From Heterocephalus glaber (taxonomy: Eukaryota; Chordata; Mammalia; Rodentia; Bathyergidae), in the NCBI RefSeq assembly GCF_000247695.1, contig NW_004624732.1, forward strand, positions 41,283,039-41,347,038: a DNA stretch of 64,000 bases, read 5' to 3'. The notes under the pieces were generated by a model, which searched no databases, had not been told where the DNA came from, and saw nothing but the letters and a program-made list of their open reading frames with translations. The position numbers were made by a program, and so were the translations under genes. Positions 44,876 through 56,825 of this stretch are shown in pieces. Position 1 is the stretch's first letter, and every line of letters begins with the position of its first letter.

Positions 44876-46408
44876 ATAACAAGTGACAACCATAAGTCAA
44901 TGTGAGCACAAAGAGATTAAGAGTTGTAATGGAGCATAAGTAGAGTAGAAATTATTTAGATTTGAATCAAGTTTGATGTCACTTCTCTGGCAGCATCTTG
45001 AGGTCACTTAATGATCGTTTTACTTATGTTAATACTCATCTCATAGTTCCAGTGGTTTGGGGAGGTATCAAAGAGATCTTCAGGACACACTTGCAAGGAA
45101 GATGGAACATAAGCACAGGAAGATGATCATAGCAGGTGTCAGGTAAGTGAACACAAGACACACTATGGGGAGACAGAGAGTCTCATCAAGCCGAGAGCAC
45201 TGCTGTCCTTTAGACGGTGGGACAGATTGAAAAAGAAGCATGAGATTAATTTCTGCAAACAACCACAAACTATGTAACAGAGAACAATGCCCTAAACCAG
45301 ATTATGTGTTTTAAAAATAAAATTTATCAATAAAAATATAGCAATAGCAACCCTAATCATATTAGTGATAAATAAAATAACATGAAAGAATAAGATAAAA
45401 AGTCATTTACAATAAATAATTCCTTTATATTCAATAATGCAATGGCTTGAGAAGTTTGAAAAAGAGAATTGTACTAAGCAAAAAGTTTGTCATTCTGAAG
45501 CTGCTACAGTTGGGTCTATGGTCAAGGTTCCCTTTTAGAGTGACCAAATAATAATTCACATCTGAAAATTAAGAATCCATTGAGTTTTAGTCCAAAGAGG
45601 CCCAATGCTGGATACTGTGATCTCAAGAATCCACTACTGAAAAATGAATGAGAACATTTTTAATGTTTTTTCTGGTTTATCATCTCTGGATTGCTAATAT
45701 CTATAATGTATTCTACAGGGCTTCATTTATTTACCCCATCCCGGGAGACATAATACAAATGAAATTAGAACACATTTTACATTACAATTTCATTTTCTGT
45801 CATTTCATCTGAAGCCTAACGAATCTAACATAAGTGGAAAGGAGAAAAAAGATGATCAGTCAGGATTTAAAGAGCCACAAAGAAAGTCTGCAATGCCTTT
45901 TTTCTTTATGCCCAACATAAGCAAAATACAGCAGGTAATGATGTGGGATGCTATAAAGATTTTATTACCATTTTATTGGGATGAACATTCTATGTTCTCC
46001 ATATTTCTATCTATATAGTTCATTTATCCCAAACTTTTAGTAATAAAGTTAATGGCATTCCTCACTTCTTAACATTCTAGCAATATTTTATGCTTTATGC
46101 ATAAATGTATATGAAATGGCAAAATATCTCAGTCCAAGGATAAACAGAATTTGAGATTATATTCAGTTACATAGTGATACATTGATAGTTGTTCTGGTTT
46201 TTTTTACGTGTTCTGTTTATTAGACTTAATCGGTAAATGCTAACTAAATTCACGGTTAACTTTCATCTCATTTCTTATTCCTCTGCTTCAAGAAATACCA
46301 GATTTTTAAGGTCAACCATAATTGAAGATATTACAAACTTTATTTAACACCATCTTTTTTTCCGGGCACTCTGTCTATCCCTTTGTATTTCTTTATTTTA
46401 TTTTAAAA
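44876..46408. other. Unassigned AT-rich DNA
   Basis: No gene. The piece at 44946-45070 weakly resembles a MIR and is not called. Confidence 0.45.
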
Positions 46409-46566
46409 TTTGAATGATATAAGAAATCATTATGACACTCAAAAAGAATTAAAAACAAAAAAGTAGAAATATAATAACTATATTTATAAAACAAAAAGTA
46501 ATTATATTTCTACTTTAAAATTTTAATTCTTTTTGAGTGTCATAATGACTTCTTAAATCATTCAAA
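46409..46566. repeat. 158-bp inverted repeat with ~66-base arms
   Basis: The left arm 46409-46475 begins TTTGAATGATATAAGAAATC and contains ATTATGACACTCAAAAAG and AGTAGAAATATAAT. The right arm 46501-46566 is its reverse complement with two isolated mismatches plus one short A-rich stretch with a single-base length difference. About 25 bases of AT-rich loop lie between. Neither flank continues the pairing, and no target-site duplication is evident. It could be a MITE with long terminal repeats or a local inverted duplication. A transcript would fold into one long hairpin. Confidence 0.85.
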
Positions 46567-47059
46567 CTATAAGATTAATTTGCAGATTTGAGTAAGTAAA
46601 AATATTCGGTGTAAATATATTGTTTATTCCTCATTTTTTCTTATCAAATAGTGGAAAATGATTAGAAATTAGAGAGTTGCTATCGTTGCTATCACATGTT
46701 AAGAAATGTTCTCTAAGTGTAGGGTATCCTCAGAGATTATACTAAGCCTGTAGGGAACCTTGATCTTTCAAAAAAATTTTTCATTTCTAACGTAAGAAAG
46801 AAAAAAGATGTGGACTATTAAAAGGTTACCATGTTTAAAGTCTTTAGGTCAATTTAGAAAGACCACTAGGAAATCAATTTCTCATTACAGGTTTGGCCTA
46901 GATTTAAAATGGAAGTGTTGAACAAGGTGAAACATTTCTCACCTTCTTTTGGCAGTTTTGCAGAAATGATCAGAGGAAACCAATGTGATTGTCCAAATTT
47001 GTTCCTGGCCCTGTTGGTCCAGGTGTTTATGACTGAAACGAATGAATATCTGATATATG
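46567..47059. other. Unassigned AT-rich DNA
   Basis: No gene or repeat recognised. Confidence 0.5.
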
Positions 47060-47275
47060 TTTAATTATTATTCAAACATTTAACAAATACTTACTGAAAG
47101 CATACCAAATATCAAGAACCGTGCTAGTCATTAGAGGCACAAAGGTAAATATTTAACACGTGCTTCCCACTTAATGATCTTCTACTTTGTTATATATGGA
47201 AAGAAAAATGTAACTAAAAAGGAAAGTAGCATTGATTGTTAGGACAGGATAAAGTATGACCATTACAGGAGGAGT
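47060..47275 (-). mobile_element. LINE-2 3' region, antisense
   Basis: TATTCAAACATTTAACAAAT, ACTTACTGAAAGCATACCAA, CCGTGCTAGTCATTAGAGGC and TAGGACAGGATAAAGTATGA follow the reversed L2 end. Confidence 0.65.
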
Positions 47276-47714
47276 GGCTAATAGTAATATAATACTGCCA
47301 TATGTTTAATAGGCTTAAAATATTTATTTATTTTTAAGAGAGTTAAAGACAATTGGTAAAATAGATAAACAACGTTATATATATGACTGTGTAAAGGGAA
47401 GACAAGAGTTAAATGTAAGAGATTTAAATTTCCAAGTCTATCTGACCACCTGAAAAAGCAAAGGCAAAATGAGGTGAAGTTCAATATAAGAAATAGATTA
47501 ACTTTAATAAAGAAGTCTCTTATCATTAAAACTGTGACCCACCTGAAAATCAAAGACTGGACTTTGCTAACATAATAAACTTATGAGTAAGCTATGTACA
47601 TAGCTTTGTATGTAACCCATGTGAAAAAATGTAAACACCTGGACAAATAAACTCTACACATACATTAGGGAAAAAGAAAAATAACTAATGTATTTCCTCT
47701 GTATATTACTTGGT
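47276..47714. other. Unassigned AT-rich DNA
   Basis: No gene or repeat recognised. Confidence 0.5.
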
Positions 47715-48003
47715 TTATTCAGTTAGTCTCCAAACATTTATTTGACATGTTTTCGGTACCAAACATATATTCGGCACTGTACTAATTGGAAGACAAAAAA
47801 TAAATCAGGTATGCATTCTGACAGGACACATCTCTTTATGAGATTATTTGAAAATAATTTGGGAAATGGTAAATATCATAGAAGAGGAAAAGATAAGTTG
47901 ATACAATGTTCAACAAGGGGGTGCTTATTTCTGGCTTTGTTAGGAGAGGGAATGGAAGATTTCACTGAAGGGATGAGTTTTAAGCAGACTTAAAAGATAA
48001 GAA
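47715..48003 (-). mobile_element. LINE-2 3' region, antisense
   Basis: AACATTTATTTGACATGTTT, CGGCACTGTACTAATTGG, CTGACAGGACACATCTCTTT, then CTTTGTTAGGAGAGGGAATG and TGATTTT-type ends with GATGAGTTTTAAGCAGACTT match the antisense L2 order ('gaggtgacatttgagctgagac'). Confidence 0.65.
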
Positions 48004-48008
48004 AAGTG

Positions 48009-48090
48009 GGCTGGGGATTTGGCTCAGTGGTTCCCCTGCCTGGCTCACAAGTGCAAGGTCCAGAGTTCAATCTCTGGTACAAAAAAAAAA
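48009..48090 (+). mobile_element. ID-type SINE, sense
   Basis: GGGCTGGGGATTTGGCTCAG and GTCCAGAGTTCAATCTCTGG then TAC and ten A residues. A-box and B-box positions are intact. It follows an antisense L2. The flanks do not show a convincing duplication. Confidence 0.92.
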
Positions 48091-48479
48091 GGAAAGAACA
48101 GTGCTTTATTAATAAAGAAGTGGTAAGCATTCCATTTGGAAAAAAGTATAAATTATAATAACATATTCAAAAAACAAGAGTTATTAATTTATGAAAGCCC
48201 AAACTATCACTGCAATACCAGGAAAAGATTATCTGTGCCTGGAAAGGGAAGGATATATTATAGACATAATTAGAGAATAGAAGGTGAAATTTTAGCTTCT
48301 ACAATGTTCCGATTGTATTATATTTGAAGTAGCAATATCCTGTTTATCCTATAATGGAAGTCTGTTTTATGCACAATTAAAATACTACAGAAGAAAAAGG
48401 CTCTCTTTTTTATGCTGAAGATATTTACACTGATTGATAACCCAAAGCATTTTTTTAGGTTGACTGGCAGGAAAGTGTC
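48091..48479. other. Unassigned AT-rich DNA
   Basis: No gene or repeat recognised. Confidence 0.5.
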
Positions 48480-48495
48480 AAAGTAAAGAGTGTTA

Positions 48496-48590
48496 GGGCC
48501 GAGGATTTAGCTCAGTGGCACTGTGCCTGCCTCACAAGAGCAAGGTCCTGAGTTTGATCCCCGGTACCAAAAAAGAAAATAGAGAATGTG
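48496..48590 (+). mobile_element. ID-type SINE with 16-bp target-site duplication
   Basis: GCCGAGGATTTAGCTCAGTG and GAGTTTGATCCCCGGTACC followed by an A-rich tail interrupted by G and T. Flanks 48480-48495 (AAAGTAAAGAGTGTTA) and 48591-48606 differ at one base. It lies only about 400 bp from the ID at 48009, in the same orientation. Confidence 0.94.
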
Positions 48591-48606
48591 AAAGTAACGA
48601 GTGTTA

Positions 48607-49518
48607 ACTAGTCTGACTTGAACTTTATTTCCTCTCACTCGATGTTAGCAATTTTTCTAATTTTTCAATGAAGGCTATTCTGAAGGGCACATGAGATCAA
48701 GGCTCATCCTAGAATGTAAGTGAGATAAATTGAGAGCACAAATTTTTCAATCTAATTTTTCACATATGTGCTCACAGATGGTATTTTAAAATATTTTAAT
48801 AATAATTTTTTTAAAAGCTTTAGTCTGAAAGTTTGGCCATGAAACAGACATTAACTTCAGTCAATCAAAGGTAGTGTTTTGAATGCAAACAGGTTTTTGT
48901 TCTGGTGCCACAAATAGAATAACCCCTTTTTCCTCTTTATGGGCAGATGTTCATGTGCATGCACAAACACGTACACACATTTGCTCAAGTGTCTCAGGGT
49001 AGATGAAATGACTCGATATTTATGAACAATTAGGAGAACTATAAGACAAATTTTCAGTGCTTTTTTAAAATGCTATGTTTAGTTGTAATGATAGAAACAA
49101 ATGCTTTTCATATTTAGGTGTACTCATAGATGCATTTAACTTCTTAACATATAACTTGCTAATTTATATACTAGCTTATATGGAAAGAACTAGAGATAAT
49201 GAAGAATAGTGAATCATTACATTTGAGAAGGAAAAACTTTGAAAGCATCTAGCCCAATGTTTTGTAAGGTCTGATACGTAAAATAAATTAAAATTTTAAA
49301 ATGTTTTAAATAGTTATATATTTTCAAATGTATACTGTAAAACTACCTTAGTACATTAAAATTTGAATGTAGTTTATTTTAAAATAAATTTATTGAGAAT
49401 GTTTGAAAATTCTATTGTGCCAATAGTATACGTAAGTGGCAAAAGTGTAACATCATATATGAAAGACTAAAATTTAGAAAACATTTATTGTTCGTATACC
49501 AGCACTGGAGCCCAAATA
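48607..49518. other. Unassigned AT-rich DNA
   Basis: No gene or repeat recognised. Confidence 0.5.
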
Positions 49519-49530
49519 AATATGTCACAC

Positions 49531-49691
49531 AGAAGGGCATGGTGGTGTATGCTTCCTATAATCCTAGCACTCGGGAGGCTGAACCAGGAGGATTGTCACA
49601 GAGCCAGCCTGGGCTATATAGTGAGTTCAAGGTCTACAGAGCCAGACTTGGTCTCAAAAACTAACTAACTAAATAAATAAAAACAAACATC
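49531..49691 (+). mobile_element. B1-type SINE, sense, with 12-bp target-site duplication
   Basis: GGGCATGGTGGTGTATGCTT, ATAATCCTAGCACTCGGGAG, AGCCAGCCTGGGCTATATAG, a second duplicated block AAGGTCTACAGAGCCAGAC and an A-rich tail. Flanks 49519-49530 (AATATGTCACAC) and 49692-49703 match at 11 of 12 bases. Confidence 0.93.
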
Positions 49692-49703
49692 AATATGACA
49701 CAC

Positions 49704-51123
49704 TTTTAGTTTCAGGTAATAATAATCATTTGTTCAAATAAGTAGGAAAGACTGTTTTTCTTAGAGGTGCTCCTTGATTTCAACGGGGTTACATTTTAAT
49801 AAATTCATCCTAAACTGAAAATAATTGAAACTGACAATACATGTAATAAACCTGATTTAACAAACAACCTGGATTAGCGATGATCCACCTTAGAGTTCCC
49901 TTTATTTACTTTTGTGATTATGCAGCTGACTGGGAGCTAAACTCAGTGACACTGTCCATTGTAAATAGACAAAGTGCAGCCAAGGAAAAGATAAAAATTC
50001 AAAATTTGATGTATGATTTCTTCCAAACCTGTATTGTTTTGATATCATCATAAAGTTGAAAACCTCAGGGTCAAACTATTGCAATTTGGAAACTGTCTGG
50101 ATTACAAAATCTACTTCTCTACCTATTACATTTATCAAACTGAAGTTGTAAGATTTTAAGAGGAGGTTTCAGTTTTAAGTGTCTCCATCATCAGTTAACC
50201 ATACTTTCAAATGGAATATTGATCACCGGAGACTATTAAAAGTTTGGTTATTTTTTAAGGTATTGTTCTCAATTTTAAAACTATTAGTATAAACCAGATT
50301 TTGTAAAATGAACAAAAGACAACTTCAAGTTTATCTCAGATTGTTTTGGGACAAAGGTGATTATTCAACTCTGAATGGTGGCACAAAAGAAAGAAGAAAT
50401 AAACTGTTTCTTTTGCGGTGGTGGTGGTATGATTTGGGAAATTAACATGATGATTCAGGTGACCTACACTTCCAAAGCCACAAATTCTAGGGAGAATTCC
50501 ACAAAGTCAAGTAAGTTCTTCATTAAGGTTTAATCCTAGAATATGGTCAAGTTTTAGTAAATATTGTCAAATTTTAGTAAATTTATAGGTAGAAAATCAA
50601 ATCATGAAATGAAAAATTATTCGAGCATTAGAACAGTCTGATAATGTATTAAGTTGCTCCAGGGAGCAAAACCTCTATGTTACTACAGAAATAACTTCTT
50701 GTGGCTAAAGATCCTAGTACCTGGTACACAGTTGTATAGATTTCCTCCAAAGCTTTGAGAATCTATTATTCTTGTTCTACGGAAACTTGCAGCATGTGAT
50801 AGTATATGATCTCTTGAAAATCATAAGGCCATCATTTATTGACATTTATTATAAAATTGTATTTCATAAATTCACAGAATTAAGTGCTTCTAAGTATGAT
50901 TAACATAATCTGGCAATATATAAACTCTTTTTTGTAAACAATCATGTCATATCATGGTTATATTCACTTTATAGGTAACAAAATCAAATCAGGAAGGAAT
51001 CACAAAACCTGTGGCTTCCATCCTTGGTAATGATTTTCAGGATCTCAGAGTATCACTCAGAGCCCATATATTGTCAATGAATGTTTTGCCCAACTTAAAA
51101 TCCTATAATATTGAGTATAGTAG
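49704..51123. other. Unassigned AT-rich DNA
   Basis: No gene or repeat, except a 20-base tandem duplication at about 50547-50586 (GTCAAGTTTTAGTAAATATT and a near-copy). Confidence 0.45.
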
Positions 51124-51137
51124 CTCAAAATTTTCTT

Positions 51138-51227
51138 TTCTTTTCTTTTTTTTGGTACCGGGGATTGAACTTGGGTCCTTGTGCTTGCGCAGCAGGTGGC
51201 GAAACCACTGAGCTAAATCCCCACCCA
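51138..51227 (-). mobile_element. ID-type SINE, antisense, with 14-bp target-site duplication
   Basis: A T/C-rich tail, then TTGGTACCGGGGATTGAACT (reversed B box) and CACTGAGCTAAATCCCCACC (reversed A box and 5' end). CTCAAAATTTTCTT flanks it at 51124-51137 and 51228-51241. Overlapping short frames on both strands are noise. Confidence 0.94.
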
Positions 51228-51241
51228 CTCAAAATTTTCTT

Positions 51242-54200
51242 AACGATAACAGATAATAGTGGACATAGAGGGAGAAAATTGTCTATCCTGATAATGGTTA
51301 GCTGAATGAAAAGCACTGTAAAAAATTCAGTCACTGCCCACCAGCTTACCTAGAAACAAAACTTCATTCCAGAGAACAGAGAATGGCTACTTCAGATGTG
51401 ACTAATATTCCATTATGACAAATATATATTATATAAATATATATAATATATGGTATATATCTTCACTGGTATTTATTACTGAATTCAGGGGTAAAATACT
51501 GGAAATATTATAAATATTGCCAAATTTTACAAAGTCAAAAGCTATGGTCAAAATATATAAAATTGTAAAGCTAAAATATTTTATTTTGGAACTCAAATTC
51601 ATTTCCTTCAATGCCTTGATGACTAATAAAATTTTAGGTTACAATAGGAAAAACCACGAACTTCCTGCCTAAAGAAGTAATAACTAAGGGACATTCTGAA
51701 ATAGAAGCCCTGGAGACATTGAGGAACATAAGCAAAGGTTTCTGCACATGTGCAAAAATACCCATAAATAAAGTGAACCAGTGTGTTGAAATGTAATTCT
51801 TTAATTCCCATGGCAATAGCTGAGGAAACTAAGTTTGCAAGTAATATTTTTTGGGTACTTGATGGTTTGAGTTCCCAATAAAACCAGATCAAACCTAGAA
51901 GACATTTTTATGGTAGTCATGAAATAATACAAGTTATTATTTATTTATCTATATATATCTATACATAGGATCAAGTATTCTAAATACTCAACAAAAACAA
52001 AACTATGTATAGGTCAATTTTTTCTTTCCATGAATGTCATTTTATTTACTCTTATTTCTAAATATAGATATAAACAATTTCTGGGCCAACTATCCCCGCA
52101 CAAACATCACAGGTTCAGAAAATAAAAACTCACTGAAACTGAGGCAGTTCCGTTCACATTTGCACTTCCTGAAGCTGGCCGTTTCAATCTCTAGAGGCAG
52201 GTGCATTTATCACATTCACAGCCGCAGTAAAATAAAATCATCAACTAAAGGAATTCTGACGCGCTCCTTTTCCTCTGGGAGAGCCACCAGACCATTTTGA
52301 ATATTTCAAAAGAAGGCTCTCTAGCTTCTGTTTGAGAGAAAAACCAAAACCCACAGAAGTGGACATATTCTTAAAGATTTGAAGAACTGATAATAAAATA
52401 AAAATTGCAGTGGGAAAGCAGGGAAGACTATCATTAAAAAGGCTTTGCAAAGTTTTTAAATTCCAACTTTGGTCTCATTTCTTATATACCTCTTGCCAAG
52501 TTTTTGCCTCCATACTTCTTTTCTTGGATTTCCCAAAGAACGCAAAACCCAAGTTTTATATTTTCTACCATGACTCTGAACTCAAGAGTTTTATATTATG
52601 TGTTTAGGGTTTGTTTCAACACATAACCTGTAGATTCCCCTCAGCTTTTCATAAATCTTAAATCACTTGACTTTTTTGGACAAGCAATTAGCATCGGAAG
52701 CTGTGTTGAACTGAATCTGTTTCTCCACAAACTGTTTCAGGTGCTATTTGCTTAAGTGTATTCTTAATCTGATTAAAAAAATCAGATTTTGCAGTAGTTT
52801 CTACTTCTTTCTGTTTAGGGTTCCATATCAGGAAGAAGAAATATTTGTGTAGTTATCAAATTCCTTTACTTTTGAGCAACAGTGTTCAAGGTGCTTTTTC
52901 TTTTTTTTCCAAGAATCCTCAATTGCTTTTCACAACCTCAACAGTTAAAAATGTCAAAGTTTATACTTGTCATTTGGAGGCACTAATTTTGATTCATAAA
53001 GGAAACCTCATATATACATAAACATATTTTTAAGTAAAAGAAATTACATCATATGATTATACTAAGAAAAGAATTGACCATTTGTCCTCTATTACGTGAT
53101 GATCACTATAAACTGTCACTTGATGAATGACAATAGCATTTTCTTGGATGTAACTAAAGCTCAACTTTCCAGACCACTATTAACTTACTTATAAAACACA
53201 AAAAAGTACCTAATCTCTAAATAAGGTGATAGGGAATTGGCACAAACTGAAAAAAATATCAGCATTTTGACATTAATCGGTTATAGGAGATGCTCTGAGT
53301 GTGTTAGGACACAGTTGGGTTTTCTCAAACTAAGTATTTTTTACTTCCTGGTCATCTCCAGATGATATCAACACATCTTTAGACCTTTAAGGGACCACAT
53401 ACAAACGAGCAGTAAGAGCAGTAAGCACACTATTTATATAAGTAAAAAGTACTCTATAGGGATTACCCAAACAAAACCAATCTTAACAGAGGGCACAATG
53501 CACAATGCTTCACCATGGGACATTGTTCAGCTTTAAAAATAAACCATTTGTTGTTGATACTAAAGTCACTGAAGTTTCACAGATAAAGGAAGAGAATTAC
53601 TCTCAAGATTTCAATGATGCTTATCAAAATGGCAGAAAGCAGTGATTACACATGGAAATGTGAAAGAATTGGCCTGTGGTACCACAGACAAGCTCATCAG
53701 GAATTATGGCTCACATTGGAATGCTTCTGCTCAAATGTTAAACACTTCTCCTCTGAAATGTAACAGGTATTCTAGTAAATGTACACACATTGCATGAAAC
53801 TGTTTGGAAACTGCTAATGATCATAGGATGTACAATATTCAGTGTTGCAAACAGTATCATATGCAAATAAAGCTTCTTATTTTCCAGGTTGAAGCTCTCT
53901 CTATGAATTTTTACAACCCTGCATTTACTCTTCTCCACAGAAAACTTTTAATTATCTCTGTAATATTGTACCAAATCATGGGAGAGATTGTGAATGATTA
54001 AGATAAGCTTTGATCTCTATTCCATCAACTTCCATGTCGACTTTTAAAATAATGACTATGCTAAAATTTCAAGAGAGAGAAAAAATAAATAAGTATACTT
54101 TTAAATTCAGTTACCAAATAGCAGTCTTATATAATTTTCCTTACAACAAGGCATATTTCTTTTAAAATATACTCTCTTCACAAAAGATTGGGAATGAAAA

Positions 54201-56044
54201 CTATTCTTTGTCTGTAATACTGTATTATAGATAATTACAATGCTTCAAACCTCCAAGGAGTCTCAAGCCTTTAATTCACATGCCTCACATACCATGTCTT
54301 TATAATGACATTCAGAGACACCAGGTTAAGCAGTTTTCCCCTTTCCTTTGTCATTCACTGCATTCCAAACATTTATGTCCTACAAGATATGTAGGACAAC
54401 TATCTTTATAACTATTCTTAGCTCAGTAAAGTCAAATAGGGCTATTCTATTCCTGTTTCACTTTTTCAGTATTTCATGACTTTTATGTAGTAGCTGAAAT
54501 TTAACCCAAAAGCTGCCTCAAGATAAAAAAATATTATGGAAAATACGCATTGGTGTTTTTGTCTATTTCATCTAAGTCTTAAACCAATGTTGCAAGAGAG
54601 TTTCACAAAATTAAGCAACTAACATAAAGTAGTTAAGTTTCTAATTCAAAAGAACAATGTCAAGTATAAGAACTACCTTGATTTTTCAACCTTTCCCCAA
54701 AGGAGAATCTAAGAATTACAATGCATTAATTGCCTTAATTGGCATGAAAATTCAGACTTCCTCATAGACTGGTTTTATGCATTATCATAGAATGCTTTTC
54801 AAAAGGGTCTTTGTCTATATCCTCTCAAACCTTGGTATATTTTCAAAACAGTTGAGACAAGGATAATTCTTTCAAGATTAACTTTAGAGAAACTTGAAAG
54901 AAAACAAAGGAATGACATGACTCCCAAGTTCTAGAGTTCTTTGTGTTGTTATTGTATGTGATTTTGTGTGGCTCCTTGGTGCTAGGATGTATGTAACTAA
55001 TGTTGGATTGCTTGGCTGCATTCTGTCTAGTATAAGTGCAGAGTTACAAAGATTTTTTGTTGACACAAGCAAATAGAGGAGCAATGTTATCAGAAAGAAA
55101 ATCAGAAATAACTAATTCTCACCAAGAAAACATACATTTTAGTTTGCCTCTGAAATCCCATCGTAAACAATATTTTAGGATATTTTTTTCTTGTTAACTT
55201 TATCCAAGGAAAGTTCAAAGGTAACATATGTCATTCTACTAACTTACAGAATTGCAAAAATCATTGCAGTAAAATCCAATCATTCAGTAAAAGAATTGAA
55301 AAAATTAGCAAAAATTTAGTGAAATTTTCAGAAAAAAAGTTTGAAAATTCTTACCAAAATCTCACCTGAAATCTTGATAACCTGTTAATTATTTTCATGA
55401 GTTCAAGTGAACTATTAATGTCAAGAAGTTTAGAGAAAAAGAATTATTTTTAACTTGAAAATGATATGGAAATCTGGAATGAGTAATGAACTGAATATAA
55501 ATGAATGTAGCAAATGATAAAAGACTGGTAAATATTACAAACACGTGTAAGGAGAAAGAAAAATCATAATGTAAACCCAAGAGTTACAAACTGAGATACT
55601 GAACACAGAATGAAATGGTGCTTGGGAAAAGAGAAGAGGTTTTGCTCATTGCAAAATAAATGAAACACCAATATTCAAAAGGTGGAAGAAGCAGGGAATA
55701 ATAATATGATTGGAGACCTACAAGAGCTAGCATGAGAGTAACATGTTGGGAATTTAAATGGTGAGACAGAAATACAACTACTGTTGTCAATGCAAGTGAT
55801 CGATAAGACCTCGGCTAAAACTACTATATTTTAAAATATTGGATTACTAAAATAAAAATCAATAAACAGTTTCTAGTTAAATATAACAAGACTGTGAAGT
55901 TAGCTTTATCTTACAGACTAAGTCACACTAGAAAATGTTTTATGTCGACAGAGTAAGAAAGAGTTGAGATGGAATTCAGCCAAGGGCTTAAATCAAAGAC
56001 AAGACCATATCTCTTTCCCAATTTTTTTCATTTTTGTTTTGTGT
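51242..56044. other. Unassigned AT-rich DNA
   Basis: About 4.8 kb, the longest stretch with no recognised repeat or gene. It includes a short AT-palindromic patch at 51421-51463 and a less AT-rich patch at about 52080-52330. Ancient repeats below my detection are likely. Confidence 0.45.
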
Positions 56045-56150
56045 TGTGTGGGACAGGGTCTCCCTATATATCCCAGGCTGACTTTAAACTTGAGATCCTC
56101 TTACCTTAGGCTCCCAAGTGTTAGGATTACAGGTATGTGGCATCACACTC
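56045..56150 (-). mobile_element. B1-type SINE, antisense, older
   Basis: GGGACAGGGTCTCCCTATAT, CCCAGGCTGACTTTAAACTT, GGCTCCCAAGTGTTAGGATT and ACAGGTATGTGGCATCACAC. Compared with 20735-20878 the internal duplication is reduced or lost. Confidence 0.85.
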
Positions 56151-56339
56151 CTCTCCTTGGTTTTTTCTATAGAACAGGAAGCAGATTTGATGTGTACAAT
56201 GTTTGGCAAAGGATAAATGATGCTGAGTTTGGGAGATACAAAATTATGTAGAAAGGAAAACTTGTTTCTACTTTATCCACAAGGAATATTTCAGAATTTA
56301 GAGGAAGAGAGTCTGTCAAATGTTCATAACTTTTAGTAT

Positions 56340-56825
56340 TAAGTTGTATGTATACTATTATTAATGGAAAGTTGTAGAATCCAAACCGCCAATAGGTAAA
56401 TGTATAACACACACTCAATAATATGTATGTATGCACAGAAGCATACATGACTTCCATGGAATTTTTAACAAGATGGAAGTCAAGTCAGGTGATTAAAATA
56501 CAAATCAAGAAAAATTCAACAACATGAAATGACCCTTAAGGACATCACCTTACGCTAAATGAAATTAGCTTGTCACAAAAAGACAAATACTGTACAATTC
56601 CTCTTACATGAGATACCTATAGTAGTCAAATTCACATAAAAAGAAAATAGAATGGTGGTAACCAGTTATTTAATGGGAATACAATTTGAGATTGAAAGCA
56701 ATAAAAAGTTTCACTAATCTATCGCACAATATAAATATAGTTAACACTAGTGAATTATATACTTATAAAAAAATTAAGATAGCAATTTTCTTTTTGTTTC
56801 TTTTCATCAAAATAAAAATAGATGA
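56340..56825 (+). mobile_element. Old L1 3' region and 3' UTR, sense
   Basis: The order is typical of old mammalian L1 3' UTRs: CCAATAGGTAAATGTATAAC, GACCCTTAAGGACATCACC, CTAAATGAAATTAGCTTGTC, ACAAAAAGACAAATACTGTA, GTAGTCAAATTCACATAAAA, AGAATGGTGGTAACCAG, and near the end TTAAGATAGCAATTTTC. Its 3' UTR differs from that of the younger family at 3463, 37308 and 44628, so it is a separate and older L1 subfamily. Confidence 0.85.

Noticed and set aside
44946..45070. Possible sense MIR
   Set aside because: Similarity limited to short phrases; not separable from chance.
51421..51463. AT-rich palindrome as a possible origin or MITE
   Set aside because: It consists of TATA-type simple sequence that pairs with itself trivially; no terminal repeats or duplication.
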